DNA of 64,000 nt from FEN-1219 sp963713355 (GTDB lineage: Bacteria > Pseudomonadota > Gammaproteobacteria > Steroidobacterales > Rariloculaceae), in NCBI GenBank assembly GCA_963713355.1, contig CAVQLK010000011.1, positions 1,178,001-1,242,000 of the forward strand, read 5' to 3'. This document shows positions 32,030 to 40,050 of the stretch, piece after piece. A program made the translations under genes and the position numbers. The notes beneath the pieces were generated by a model. It was not told the DNA's origin. It made no database searches and saw only the letters and a list, made by a program, of their open reading frames with translations. Positions within the stretch are counted from its first letter, which is position 1, and each line of letters starts with the position of its first letter.

Positions 32030-32045
32030 TGGCACATGGCTTGCA
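32030..32045 (+). promoter_or_regulatory. Sigma-54 promoter for Pro-rich 54-aa gene
   Basis: TGGCACATGGCTTGCA, GG-N10-GC with TTGCA. Predicted start near 32056; AAGGAGG precedes ATG 32079. It is divergent from the element at 31882-31897 across 132 bp. Confidence 0.86.
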
Positions 32046-32078
32046 CCGGCCAGTGAACCGACAAGGAGGACAGACCAC

Positions 32079-32243
32079 ATGCCGGACCCGAGGAACCCCC
32101 GCGAGCCAACGACGCCCCGTGAGCCCGAGCTGCCCGTAATCGACGACCCGCAGCCTGACGAGCCGAAGATCCCCGAGATGCCGCCGCCGGTGCCTAACCC
32201 GCCGGAGATCGTCGGCGCGGGCTCCGGACCGCAGGGGCGCTGA
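32079..32243 (+). CDS. Small Pro-rich disordered protein (54 aa)
   Basis: AAGGAGG about 9 nt before ATG 32079. It opens MPDPRNPREPTTPREPELPV and continues Pro/Glu/Asp-rich to GAGSGPQGR. About one residue in three is Pro, so it cannot fold conventionally. The perfect ribosome site and sigma-54 promoter argue it is made. Ends 4 bp before the convergent kinase gene's stop. Confidence 0.7.
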   Translation: MPDPRNPREPTTPREPELPVIDDPQPDEPKIPEMPPPVPNPPEIVGAGSGPQGR

Positions 32244-32247
32244 ACAG

Positions 32248-33453
32248 CTACGCCGGCGCAGCTGCTGCGCGCGAGGTCGCCACCGGCAGCGTCAGCACGA
32301 AACGCGCACCCGCTACGCCATTGCTCGCCGCAAGCGTGCCACCGTGCTGCACGGCGATTTGATGCGCGACGGCTAGGCCGAGGCCGAGACCCGAGCGCCC
32401 CTTCGCGCTCGTCGGACCGCGCCACAGCGGGGTGAAAAGGTTGACCACATCCGCGGGCGACAACGCGTCGCCCGAGTCCTCGACTTCGACGATGCAATGG
32501 CCGTCGCCCGCGCGAACCTGTAGTTCGAGGCGGCCGCCCGTCGGTGAGCTGCCGATCGCGTTTTCGAGCACGTGGCCCAGCGCCTGCGACAGGCGCTCCG
32601 GATCGCCTTCGACGGGCCCCTGCTCGATCTCGATGCGTGGATTAAAGGCGAGCTGCTTGGCTGCGGCGAGCGCCTGCCAGGTGGCGAGGCCGCGCTTCAC
32701 CAGGGTGACAAGATCGAAGCGCTCGCGGCGCATTTCGCCGCCGGTCGAGAGCTTGGCAGCGTCGTTGAGGTCGCTCACGAGCCGTGCTTGGCGCGCGAGA
32801 CCGCGCTTCATGGCCTCGACGGCCTTGGCGAGCTTATCGGGTTGCGGTGCGAGCGCGAGGACGTCGAGCCACATGACGCACGCATTCAGCGGTGACCGCA
32901 GCTCGTGGATGAGCCACGACAGGAAAGCGTCCGTCGCGCGGACGGTCCCGCCCGCGTTTACGGGCGCCGCATCGAGCCGAGCCGCCACCGCGCGCTCGCC
33001 GGACTCGACTGCCAGGAGCCCTGCAACGTAGCGGCCGCCGTCGGCGCGGGTCACGACACGCAGATCGAGCTTTGCAGGCAACGTCGTGCCGTCGCGGCGG
33101 CGGATGCCTACGCGCACCCCTTTCGCGGCATCGGCTCGGGCATCGAGCGCGGCAACCTTCGAGCCGTCGGCAAAGATCGAGAGCGCGTCGAAATTGGCGG
33201 CGACGGCCTCGCGTCGCCCGTATCCCGTGAGAGTCGAATAGGCAGTGTTGACGTGGATATTGGGATGGCCAGGCCGCAGGGCCTCGACGACGAACACCGC
33301 CTCCGAGACTGCGTCGAGGACCTGCTCCCCGAGACGCAACCGCTCGTCGGCGCGGTGCAGCTTTCTCCGACCGCCGAACATGACGATCGCGAGCACGATC
33401 GCGCTCGCCGTGGCGAGCAGCGCGAGCGCCCCGATTTCCATCAGGCCGGGCAC
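32248..33453 (-). CDS. Membrane PAS sensor histidine kinase, likely partner of the NtrC-type regulator
   Basis: 401 aa from GTG 33453 (GGAAG upstream; ATG 33441 possible). One N-terminal span (IGALALLATASAIVLAIVMF), then PAS (QVLDAVSEAVFVVEAL ... TGYGRREAV), HisKA with WLIHELRSPLNACVM, N-box GHVLENAIGSS, G1 EVEDSGDALS (DxGxA variant) and G2 GRSGLGLGLAVAHQIA. It is the only simple kinase beside the sigma-54 activator encoded divergently 310 bp away, so it is its likely phosphodonor. The signal sensed is unknown. Confidence 0.87.
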   Translation of the reverse strand: MPGLMEIGALALLATASAIVLAIVMFGGRRKLHRADERLRLGEQVLDAVSEAVFVVEALRPGHPNIHVNTAYSTLTGYGRREAVAANFDALSIFADGSKVAALDARADAAKGVRVGIRRRDGTTLPAKLDLRVVTRADGGRYVAGLLAVESGERAVAARLDAAPVNAGGTVRATDAFLSWLIHELRSPLNACVMWLDVLALAPQPDKLAKAVEAMKRGLARQARLVSDLNDAAKLSTGGEMRRERFDLVTLVKRGLATWQALAAAKQLAFNPRIEIEQGPVEGDPERLSQALGHVLENAIGSSPTGGRLELQVRAGDGHCIVEVEDSGDALSPADVVNLFTPLWRGPTSAKGRSGLGLGLAVAHQIAVQHGGTLAASNGVAGARFVLTLPVATSRAAAAPA

Positions 33454-33763
33454 GCCGCCGCTTCCGCGTTGACACAGTTAGAAGTAATGAGCGCAACCAT
33501 TTGATCTTCCATATGATGTCACATAACGCTTCGTTCGCCCATTGTGCGGCCGCAACCGGCACGCGCGCGCGACCATGCGCTCTAACGACTATCGCCGGCT
33601 ATTTTACGCGGCCGGGCGCCGCGCGACGTCAAGCGGCGTGCGCTCGCTAACCGACGATAGTGGTCGCGCGGATCGGACGGGGTAGAATGCCTCCAAGCTC
33701 GTGACCTGGGCGCGGCCGACAAACTCGGCCTACGACGAAGAAGTTGTCTTTGGCGGGGTATTC
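33454..33763. other. Intergenic control region between kinase and NtrC-type regulator
   Basis: 310 bp with no credible gene. It has no well-spaced -24/-12 element (CGGCACGCGCG near 33556 lacks a GC at the right distance). TAGAAT at 33683-33688 could be a -10 box for the regulator. The two genes may thus be sigma-70 transcribed while their targets use sigma-54. Confidence 0.4.
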
Positions 33764-35113
33764 ATGGCAAACGTCTTATTAGTCGACGACGAACCAGATT
33801 TCGTCGCGGCCGCGAAGGAAATGCTGCAGCTGCACGGTCATACCGTGGAGAGCGCAGAGCGCCTCGAGGTTGCGCGCCGCCTGCTGGGCGGCACCGTGCC
33901 CGACGTACTGTTACTCGATCTCATGCTACCCGACGGCAACGGCCTCGAGCTGCTCGACGAGCTGCGCAACAGCCCCGTCAAACGTGTCGTGTTCATCACC
34001 GGCCATCCTGGCATCAAGTCATTGATCAAGAACTTGAGCGGACCGTCGGTTTCATATCTCACGAAGCCGATCGGCAGCACCGAGCTTTTGCGCACCGTCG
34101 AGACGGATACCGACACCGAGGGACCGAGCGTTGCCAGCGGCGGCAATCTGCACTTCGGCTGCTTGGTCGGCGAGTCGCCGGCGATGTTGGCCGTCTACGA
34201 GCAAATCGAAAAAGTCGGACGCACGCCGAGCCCCGTGTTGATTCTCGGCGAGACGGGGACCGGCAAGGAGCTCGTCGCGGAGTCGATCCACCGAGCGAGC
34301 GGCCGCCCCGGGCAATTCGTTGCCGTCAACTGCGGCTCGCTGTCGCGCGAGCTTGCGGCGAGCGAGCTGTTCGGTCACGAGAAGGGCAGCTTCACGGGTG
34401 CCGTGCGGCGACACCCCGGTTTCTTCAAGCGGGCTGACGGCGGCACATTGTTTCTCGACGAGCTGGCCGAAATGCCGCTCGAGCTGCAGCCGCATTTCCT
34501 ACGCGTCCTCGAGACGGGCTCCGTTTTGCCTGTCGGCAGCGAACGCGAAGTTCCGATCGACGCTCGCACAGTCGCGGCCACCAACCGCGATCCGAAGAAG
34601 GCGATCGCCGACAAGGCATTGCGCGAAGATCTCTATTACCGCCTCAGCGTATTCCCAATCACGCTTCCGCCGTTGCGAGCCCGGATTCAAGACGTGCCGC
34701 TGCTCGTCGAGCATTTTTTGAATCAGGCACAAACCGCCGGCGCGGAAGGCCGAAGATTCTCCGCCGAGGACGCGGCCCGCTTGCGCGCGTATCACTGGCC
34801 CGGCAACGTCCGCGAGCTGCGCCATGTCGTGCTGCGCGCGGCGATCATGTCGGATCCGAACGACTCGATGCTGCGTTTGCCGCAGCGTTTCGACAGCCCC
34901 TTCAACGAACCGAACGGTCAACAAGGGCTCGCAATCGGCCGTTCGATTCGCGACGTCGAGCGCGAGCTCATCATGCGCACGCTCGAGCACTTGAATGGCG
35001 ACAAGCGTGCGGCCGCCGAGACGCTCGGCATCAGCTTGAACACGCTGTACAACCGGCTGAACGCATACGAAGCGGCCGGTATTGGCGCGCCGGCGTCGCC
35101 GTTGACACCCTGA
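33764..35113 (+). CDS. NtrC-family sigma-54-dependent response regulator
   Basis: 449 aa from ATG 33764 (GGGG upstream; the longer frame is not conserved-looking). The receiver (1-115) has VLLVDDEPDF, acceptor Asp in VLLLDLMLPDG and YLTKPIG. The AAA+ domain (about 145-380) has Walker A LILGETGTGKELVAE, the sigma-54 contact loop GSFTGA (variant of GAFTGA), Walker B GGTLFLDELAEMPL and arginine-finger region REDLYYRLSVFPI. The Fis-type HTH at the C-terminus is GDKRAAAETLGISLNTLYNRL. It should activate RpoN promoters. The 18 -24/-12 elements within 30 kb upstream make it the prime candidate regulator. Confidence 0.93.
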   Translation: MANVLLVDDEPDFVAAAKEMLQLHGHTVESAERLEVARRLLGGTVPDVLLLDLMLPDGNGLELLDELRNSPVKRVVFITGHPGIKSLIKNLSGPSVSYLTKPIGSTELLRTVETDTDTEGPSVASGGNLHFGCLVGESPAMLAVYEQIEKVGRTPSPVLILGETGTGKELVAESIHRASGRPGQFVAVNCGSLSRELAASELFGHEKGSFTGAVRRHPGFFKRADGGTLFLDELAEMPLELQPHFLRVLETGSVLPVGSEREVPIDARTVAATNRDPKKAIADKALREDLYYRLSVFPITLPPLRARIQDVPLLVEHFLNQAQTAGAEGRRFSAEDAARLRAYHWPGNVRELRHVVLRAAIMSDPNDSMLRLPQRFDSPFNEPNGQQGLAIGRSIRDVERELIMRTLEHLNGDKRAAAETLGISLNTLYNRLNAYEAAGIGAPASPLTP

Positions 35114-35238
35114 GGACCACACGCCTCTCGATCGACCTCCGGAATAGTGTTACCTGCCACGGGCTGTTAAGCTCCGCGGGAAATTGCGCCGGCTGCTGCC
35201 GGTAAACCGTCGCCCGGCCGCTGCAACTCGGGAGGTCC

Positions 35239-35832
35239 ATGCGAGCGAAGCTCATAGTCGTAGCGCTAGCAATGGCCGCTTCGTACGGCTGCTCGCGCGG
35301 AGCAGAGGAAGCCCTCGAAGGGGGCGCCGGCGCATGGCAAACGCTCTTCGACGGCAGCACCTTGGCGGGCTGGAATCGGGTCGGCGATGCAAACTGGGAG
35401 CTGAAGGATGGCGCTGTCGCAGCGGACTCCGGCACCGGTTTTTTGCTGACGGCCGCCTCGTATGCCGACTTCGATCTTGATCTCGAGTTTTGGGTGACGG
35501 CGGATGCGAACAGCGGCGTCTTCATCCGGTGCGCCAATCCGAGCGAGATCGGTGCCGCCACCTGTTACGAAGTGAACATTTTCGACCAACGGCCCGATCC
35601 GACTTACCGAACCGGCGGCATCGTCGAAGTAGCGACGCCAAAGGTCATGCTCGAAACGGGCGATAAGTGGAACCGCTACGAGATTTCGGCGCACGGGCGC
35701 CATCTCGTAGTGAAATTGAACGGCCAGACGACTGTGGACACTAACGACGACAAGTTGGCCGCAGGCCCGTTCGCTCTTCAGTACGGCGCCGGTCGCGTGA
35801 TGTTTCGCAACGTGCGGATTCGCGCGAATTAG
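35239..35832 (+). CDS. DUF1080 (3-keto-disaccharide hydrolase-like) lipoprotein
   Basis: 197 aa, GGGAGG before ATG 35239. Lipoprotein signal MRAKLIVVALAMAASYGC. A concanavalin-like DUF1080 domain fills the rest: WQTLFDGSTLAGWNRVGD, FDLDLEFWVTADANSGVFIR, ATCYEVNIFDQRPD and GRVMFRNVRIR. Members are glycan-binding or 3-keto-glycoside hydrolases in the envelope. This is one of the shorter single-domain versions. Substrate unknown. Confidence 0.82.
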   Translation: MRAKLIVVALAMAASYGCSRGAEEALEGGAGAWQTLFDGSTLAGWNRVGDANWELKDGAVAADSGTGFLLTAASYADFDLDLEFWVTADANSGVFIRCANPSEIGAATCYEVNIFDQRPDPTYRTGGIVEVATPKVMLETGDKWNRYEISAHGRHLVVKLNGQTTVDTNDDKLAAGPFALQYGAGRVMFRNVRIRAN

Positions 35833-35881
35833 CCGTTTTGACGTCACCGCTCAAGCCGCTTTTGGCGAGGAAGGCGATCGC

Positions 35882-36499
35882 ATGTCCGAGTTTCAGCATT
35901 CGCATACGTCCGACGAGTTCGAGCATTCGCATACGTCGGACGACTTCGGGCACTTTTTCAAAGGCTGGATTCGCAATCCGCTCGCGATAGGGGCTCTTGC
36001 GCCGAGCAGCAAGTCGCTGGCGAAGCTCATGGCGAAGGACGTCGGTATGGGCGCCCGCGTCGTTGAGCTCGGCGCCGGCACGGGCACCGTTACGGCTGCC
36101 TTGCTGGCAAGCGGCGTAGCGCCGGGAAACCTTCATCTCGTCGAGCGTGACCCGCAATTCGTAAAGATCTTGCAGCGCCGCTTTCCGCGCTGCCCCGTCG
36201 TTGCCGCCGATGCCCTCGAGCTCGACGAGCAATTCGGCGCAAACGCGGGATTCGACTTCGCCATCAGCGGCCTCCCGCTGTTGTGCTTCTCGCCCGAGAA
36301 GCGGTACCGCCTCCTACAGCAGGCGTTGCATCTGTTGAAACCGCACGGCCGTTTACACCAGTTCACGTATGCCGGCCGTTGCCCGGTCGATAAGGATCTG
36401 CGCGCCCTGCTTCGCGTCGACAGCGCCCTCATCGGCATCGCGCCTCTGAATCTGCCGCCCGCCTTCGTCTATCGATTGACGCGGCGCTCACCTGCCTAG
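35882..36499 (+). CDS. PmtA-like SAM-dependent methyltransferase
   Basis: 205 aa. The core has WIRNPLAIGALAPSSKSLAK, VVELGAGTGTVTAALLA (SAM motif I), LHLVERDPQFVKIL and FAISGLPLLCF, the pattern of bacterial phospholipid N-methyltransferases (PmtA) and rRNA-adenine-type fold. It could methylate phosphatidylethanolamine toward phosphatidylcholine, but substrate is inference. The N-terminus carries a tandem EFQHSHTSD/EFEHSHTSD duplication (35888-35941), not part of the family core. Confidence 0.75.
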   Translation: MSEFQHSHTSDEFEHSHTSDDFGHFFKGWIRNPLAIGALAPSSKSLAKLMAKDVGMGARVVELGAGTGTVTAALLASGVAPGNLHLVERDPQFVKILQRRFPRCPVVAADALELDEQFGANAGFDFAISGLPLLCFSPEKRYRLLQQALHLLKPHGRLHQFTYAGRCPVDKDLRALLRVDSALIGIAPLNLPPAFVYRLTRRSPA

Positions 36500-36638
36500 A
36501 TGCTGCGCGGCCGCGCGGCGTCATTCTTGCATCTTCCTCTTAGGTAAAACGCAGGCACGCGGTTGCAGGCGGCTTTTCGTGCAGTTGCGGGGCTGACGGC
36601 GTTGTTGAGTAGGATGACATCGAGGAGGACGGATACAG

Positions 36639-37631
36639 ATGGGCTTCGGAGCGACAGGAATCGCCGTTAGGGCGAGTGCCGCGATCGCGCTTGCCGCGCT
36701 TGTCGCGTGCACGACGCACGTTCCGCTTTCAGATAATTACCGCGGCCCCGATGCTTGGCCAAGCGGCCAGCCGATGGCGTACTGGGAGTCGCCGCCACAA
36801 CCGCTCGAAGTTGCCGACGACGTCGAAGCACGAACGCGCGCGCATTTCCTCGTGCGCCAGCTCTCGCTTCCCTCTGTTGTGGATCCTACCCATGAGATCT
36901 CATTCGAGTACTACGACGTCGACGGTGACGAACGTACCCCGGTCATCGTCTTACTGCCGATCTTCAACGGTCAGCTGTCGATTCCGCGCTTTTTCGCGCG
37001 CTACTTCGCGAACCAGGGATGGGCTGCCGTCGTCGTGACACGCGGCCGCGATCCCCTCGAGGCGCTGACGGCGCCCGAGCAGACGGTGCAGAGCAACTTG
37101 CAGGATTATCGCCGCGTGCTCGATTGGATCGAGCGCGAGCCCGAGCTCGACGCATCGCGCATCGGCATGTTCGGCGTGAGCCTGGGCGCGATGGACGCAG
37201 TCATGCTGACTGCTCTCGATCGGCGTGTGAACTCGCTGGTGATCGCAATGGCTGGCGGCGACCTGTCATATCTGCTGGCCAATACGAGCTACCGGCGCGT
37301 CTCCCGCACCATCGACGACCTCGCGGATACCTTGGGCACGAGTAGAGCAGCGCTCGGCGCGAAGCTGGACGCCGCGGTAAAATTCGATCCGCTAGCGCTG
37401 GCTCCGTACGTCGACGCCGAACGCGTGTTCATGATTCTCACGCGCACCGACACGATCATTCCGTTCGAAGCGCAGCAGCAATTGCACGCGACAATGGGCT
37501 CTCCGGAGGCGCTGTACTTGCTGACGGGGCATAGGGCATCGGTCGTGTATTTCCCGAAGGTGCGTAACGCCGCGTTCGTTTTTTTCGCGCGCCGCTTCGC
37601 AGAGCAGCGCGTAGCACTGGCGATGAACTGA
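36639..37631 (+). CDS. Lipoprotein alpha/beta hydrolase
   Basis: 330 aa. Signal ending LAALVAC (lipobox). Alpha/beta-hydrolase fold with GMFGVSLGAMDA (nucleophile Ser), acid in ILTRTDTIIPF and His in YLLTGHRAS. Resembles dienelactone hydrolase/acyl esterase-like envelope proteins. Substrate unknown. The 139-bp upstream gap has a near -24/-12 match with 9-bp spacing, which I do not accept. Confidence 0.75.
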   Translation: MGFGATGIAVRASAAIALAALVACTTHVPLSDNYRGPDAWPSGQPMAYWESPPQPLEVADDVEARTRAHFLVRQLSLPSVVDPTHEISFEYYDVDGDERTPVIVLLPIFNGQLSIPRFFARYFANQGWAAVVVTRGRDPLEALTAPEQTVQSNLQDYRRVLDWIEREPELDASRIGMFGVSLGAMDAVMLTALDRRVNSLVIAMAGGDLSYLLANTSYRRVSRTIDDLADTLGTSRAALGAKLDAAVKFDPLALAPYVDAERVFMILTRTDTIIPFEAQQQLHATMGSPEALYLLTGHRASVVYFPKVRNAAFVFFARRFAEQRVALAMN

Positions 37632-37712
37632 CTGCTTCTGCGCTCGCGCGCCGGCACGCGATGCAGCGCGCAGCCATGCTATGGTGGCGCGCGTAAGCAG
37701 CGGGAGAGCCAC

Positions 37713-38285
37713 GTGCAAAAAACCGATTCGGCGCACGCCGGGGACTTCGCATCCGTGCTGCGGGGGCGCCGGTCGATCGATTTCTTCGAACCCGGTGCGG
37801 TCGGTGTCGACGAGCTGCTGGCCGCCATCGAGGTCGCGCGGTGGGCGCCGAATCACCGTCTCACCGAGCCGTGGCGCTTCTACTTGCTGGGGAGCGTGAC
37901 GATGCGCGCAGTCGTCGAACTTGCCGTAGAGCTCGAGATCGCAGCGAAAGGCGAGCGGGCGGGTCCCGCGCGGCGTGCTCGGCTCGAAGCGATTCCCGGA
38001 ATGTTCGTACTGACGAGTTCGCGCAGCGACGACGCGCTCGTCGATCGCGAGAACTACGCGGCTTGCTGTTGTGCTGTGCAGAATCTGCTGCTATACCTGT
38101 GGCGGCAAGGTATCGGCGTAAAGTGGACGACGGGCGGCGTCACGAGGCACCAGCGGCTTTATGATTTACTTGGCATCAATCCCAGTAAGGAGTCGCTCGT
38201 GGGCTTGTTCTGGTACGGAGTCCCCAAGGTCGTCCCGTCGCAGAAGCGGCGGCCCGTCGAGGAGATCGTGACGCGGCTGGGATAG
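37713..38285 (+). CDS. Nitroreductase-family FMN oxidoreductase
   Basis: 190 aa from GTG 37713 (GGAG 6 nt upstream). RGRRSIDFFEPGAV, VARWAPNHRLTEPWRFYLL and QNLLLYLWRQGIGVKWTTGG match YdjA-type nitroreductases, which use FMN and NAD(P)H. The gene lies 15 bp before a TetR regulator on the same strand, which may control it. Physiological substrate unknown. Confidence 0.85.
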   Translation: MQKTDSAHAGDFASVLRGRRSIDFFEPGAVGVDELLAAIEVARWAPNHRLTEPWRFYLLGSVTMRAVVELAVELEIAAKGERAGPARRARLEAIPGMFVLTSSRSDDALVDRENYAACCCAVQNLLLYLWRQGIGVKWTTGGVTRHQRLYDLLGINPSKESLVGLFWYGVPKVVPSQKRRPVEEIVTRLG

Positions 38286-38300
38286 CATGAAGGGGGAGCC

Positions 38301-38945
38301 ATGAGCAGCGTAAGCCTCAAGATACACCGTCTCGAGCCGCAGTCGGCGCGCGGCCGCGCGCGGCTGGCAAAGATCCTGGACGCTGCCGCGGACCTGTTCC
38401 TAGAGGTTGGCTACGAGCAAACCTCCATCGACGCCATACTCCTGCGCAGCGGCGGATCGAAGTCGACGCTCTACGCGTACTTTCCAACCAAGCAAGACTT
38501 GTTCAGGTCCGTCATCGACAGCGTCGTCGACAACGGCGAGCTCAGCACGGCGCTCGACATCAGTGTCAATGCACGCGCCGTGCTCACGGAGTTTGCCGTG
38601 GCCCGGCAGCGTGTGGTGTTGTCGCCGCGGCACCGCGCAGTGCTCGGTCTCGTCGTCGCTGAGCGGGACCGGTTTCCGGACCTTGCGCAGATCTATTCGG
38701 ACCGCGGGCCGCAACGCAGCGGACGGCAGCTCATCACGTACCTCGAGGCCCTGCGCAATCGCGAGATACTCGCGATCGACGACGCTGCAGAAGCCTCTGA
38801 ATTCTTGATCGGCATGGTGTTCCAGCATTGGCATCGGCAGCTCTTCTATGTGCCGCTGCCGCCGCCGAGCGAGGCTGCGATTCGTGCGCACGCGGAACGA
38901 GTCGTCGCGCGGTTCTGGGCCGCGTATCGCCGCGGCCCGCACTAG
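38301..38945 (+). CDS. TetR/AcrR-family transcriptional regulator
   Basis: 214 aa, GGGGGAG before ATG. N-terminal HTH: KILDAAADLFLEVGYEQTSI, ILLRSGGSKSTLYAYFPTKQ, DLFRSVI, as in TetR proteins. The C-terminal ligand domain resembles the AefR-like type (HRAVLGLVVAERDRFPDLAQ). It probably represses the nitroreductase gene or the adjoining opposite-strand genes. Confidence 0.88.
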   Translation: MSSVSLKIHRLEPQSARGRARLAKILDAAADLFLEVGYEQTSIDAILLRSGGSKSTLYAYFPTKQDLFRSVIDSVVDNGELSTALDISVNARAVLTEFAVARQRVVLSPRHRAVLGLVVAERDRFPDLAQIYSDRGPQRSGRQLITYLEALRNREILAIDDAAEASEFLIGMVFQHWHRQLFYVPLPPPSEAAIRAHAERVVARFWAAYRRGPH

Positions 38946-38960
38946 CGGCGTTTCAGGGCT

Positions 38961-39575
38961 TCAGAGCGGAACGCCGGGCTGCTCGGAGCCTTCGAGCCAT
39001 GCTGCGCCTTCAGCGTAAAGTTTCGCGACTTCGGCGCCGCGCAGCCCCGGAAGACCGAGGCGGACGTCGAAGCCGGCCTTCGTCTGCAGATAGCCCAAGT
39101 GTCGGTAGCCTTCGGGAAATCGCGCGAGCAGGGCAGGGTCGAGGTCGAGCTTTCGGCCCGGCTCGAGGGGATCGAGCCGGTCTTTTTCGTAAATCGGTTG
39201 ACGGCGTACGATCGCCCAGCGCCCGGCTCGTTTGGCGAAGAAGTCGTAGAAGCGCCCAGTGCAGACCACGTCGGCAACGATGCCGTCGACGGCCGCCCTC
39301 TGGTTGATCGTCATCTTCGTTTGCGCGATCGCGCGTTCGCCGCCGAGCTCGACGGTCGTCCCGCCGAGGAAATGGATGATGCTGACGCCGCGCTCGAACC
39401 CCGCTCGGCGCGCATTCTGAAATTCCGTTGCCGGGCCCTGGAACCACGTGGCCGTCATCCACGCATCGTCATGCCAGACCGTTGCGAAGCGGTCCCACTC
39501 GCCGGAGTCGCTCCAGAGCACCCAGTTATTGACGACCTCGATGATCGCGAGGCGGTCGAGCAGGCCCTCTTCCAT
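38961..39575 (-). CDS. SnoaL/NTF2-like protein
   Basis: 204 aa. An NTF2-like cone fold is suggested by DRLAIIEVVNNWVLWSDSGE, DRFATVWHDDAWMTATWFQG, GVSIIHFLGGTTVEL and VCTGRFYDFFAKRAGRWAIV. Such proteins are often ring-hydroxylating-dioxygenase-like small subunits, isomerases or dehydratases. No partner is evident here. It lies 5 bp after the 129-aa gene, so co-transcribed. Confidence 0.72.
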   Translation of the reverse strand: MEEGLLDRLAIIEVVNNWVLWSDSGEWDRFATVWHDDAWMTATWFQGPATEFQNARRAGFERGVSIIHFLGGTTVELGGERAIAQTKMTINQRAAVDGIVADVVCTGRFYDFFAKRAGRWAIVRRQPIYEKDRLDPLEPGRKLDLDPALLARFPEGYRHLGYLQTKAGFDVRLGLPGLRGAEVAKLYAEGAAWLEGSEQPGVPL

Positions 39576-39580
39576 ACGGC

Positions 39581-39970
39581 TCAGCGCATGAGGCGACCGC
39601 CGGGGCCGCCCGAACCGCCACCGGGCGGGACGGCGCCGGGCACGATGATCGACGACGCTTGCTCGCGCCGCAGCTCTTCGAGTCGACGCATCGTTCGCGC
39701 AAGCGCTTGCTTCGCGTGCTCGCCGAACTTCGCGACGGCATCCTCGAGCGACGACGCCGCGAGCTCGAAGCTCAGGGGTAAAGCGCCGGCGGGCGTCAGC
39801 ACTTGCGTTTGGCCGACGTAGAGAACGGGGCGTGCCGTGTCGGTTTCGCCTGAAGCCGTAATGGGCGTGAGCCGCTGCAGCGTCCCCACGCGTCGGTCCG
39901 TGAATGTTTCCTCGCGATAGAGACTATTGCCGTCCATCGCAATATCGGCATCGGTGAGCTCGTCTGACAT
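39581..39970 (-). CDS. Hypothetical protein (129 aa)
   Basis: MSDELTDADIAMDGNSLYRE, then RRVGTLQRLTPITASGETDT and LYVGQTQVLTPAGALPLSFE, then a helix EDAVAKFGEHAKQALARTMR and a Gly/Pro tail. Soluble, no signal, no family recognised. The first half could be a small beta domain. Operon with the SnoaL-like gene. Confidence 0.6.
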   Translation of the reverse strand: MSDELTDADIAMDGNSLYREETFTDRRVGTLQRLTPITASGETDTARPVLYVGQTQVLTPAGALPLSFELAASSLEDAVAKFGEHAKQALARTMRRLEELRREQASSIIVPGAVPPGGGSGGPGGRLMR

Positions 39971-40050
39971 GGCTTCGTCCTCGCTGTCCGCGCCGCTTCG
40001 AGCGGCGTGCGACCTAGGCTAGCATGACTCTGCAGCCTCCCGGCGAGTAG

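Noticed and set aside
36553..36567. AGGCACGCGGTTGCA upstream of the lipoprotein hydrolase
   Set aside because: Only 9 bp between GG and GC; sigma-54 promoters need 10, so I do not count it.
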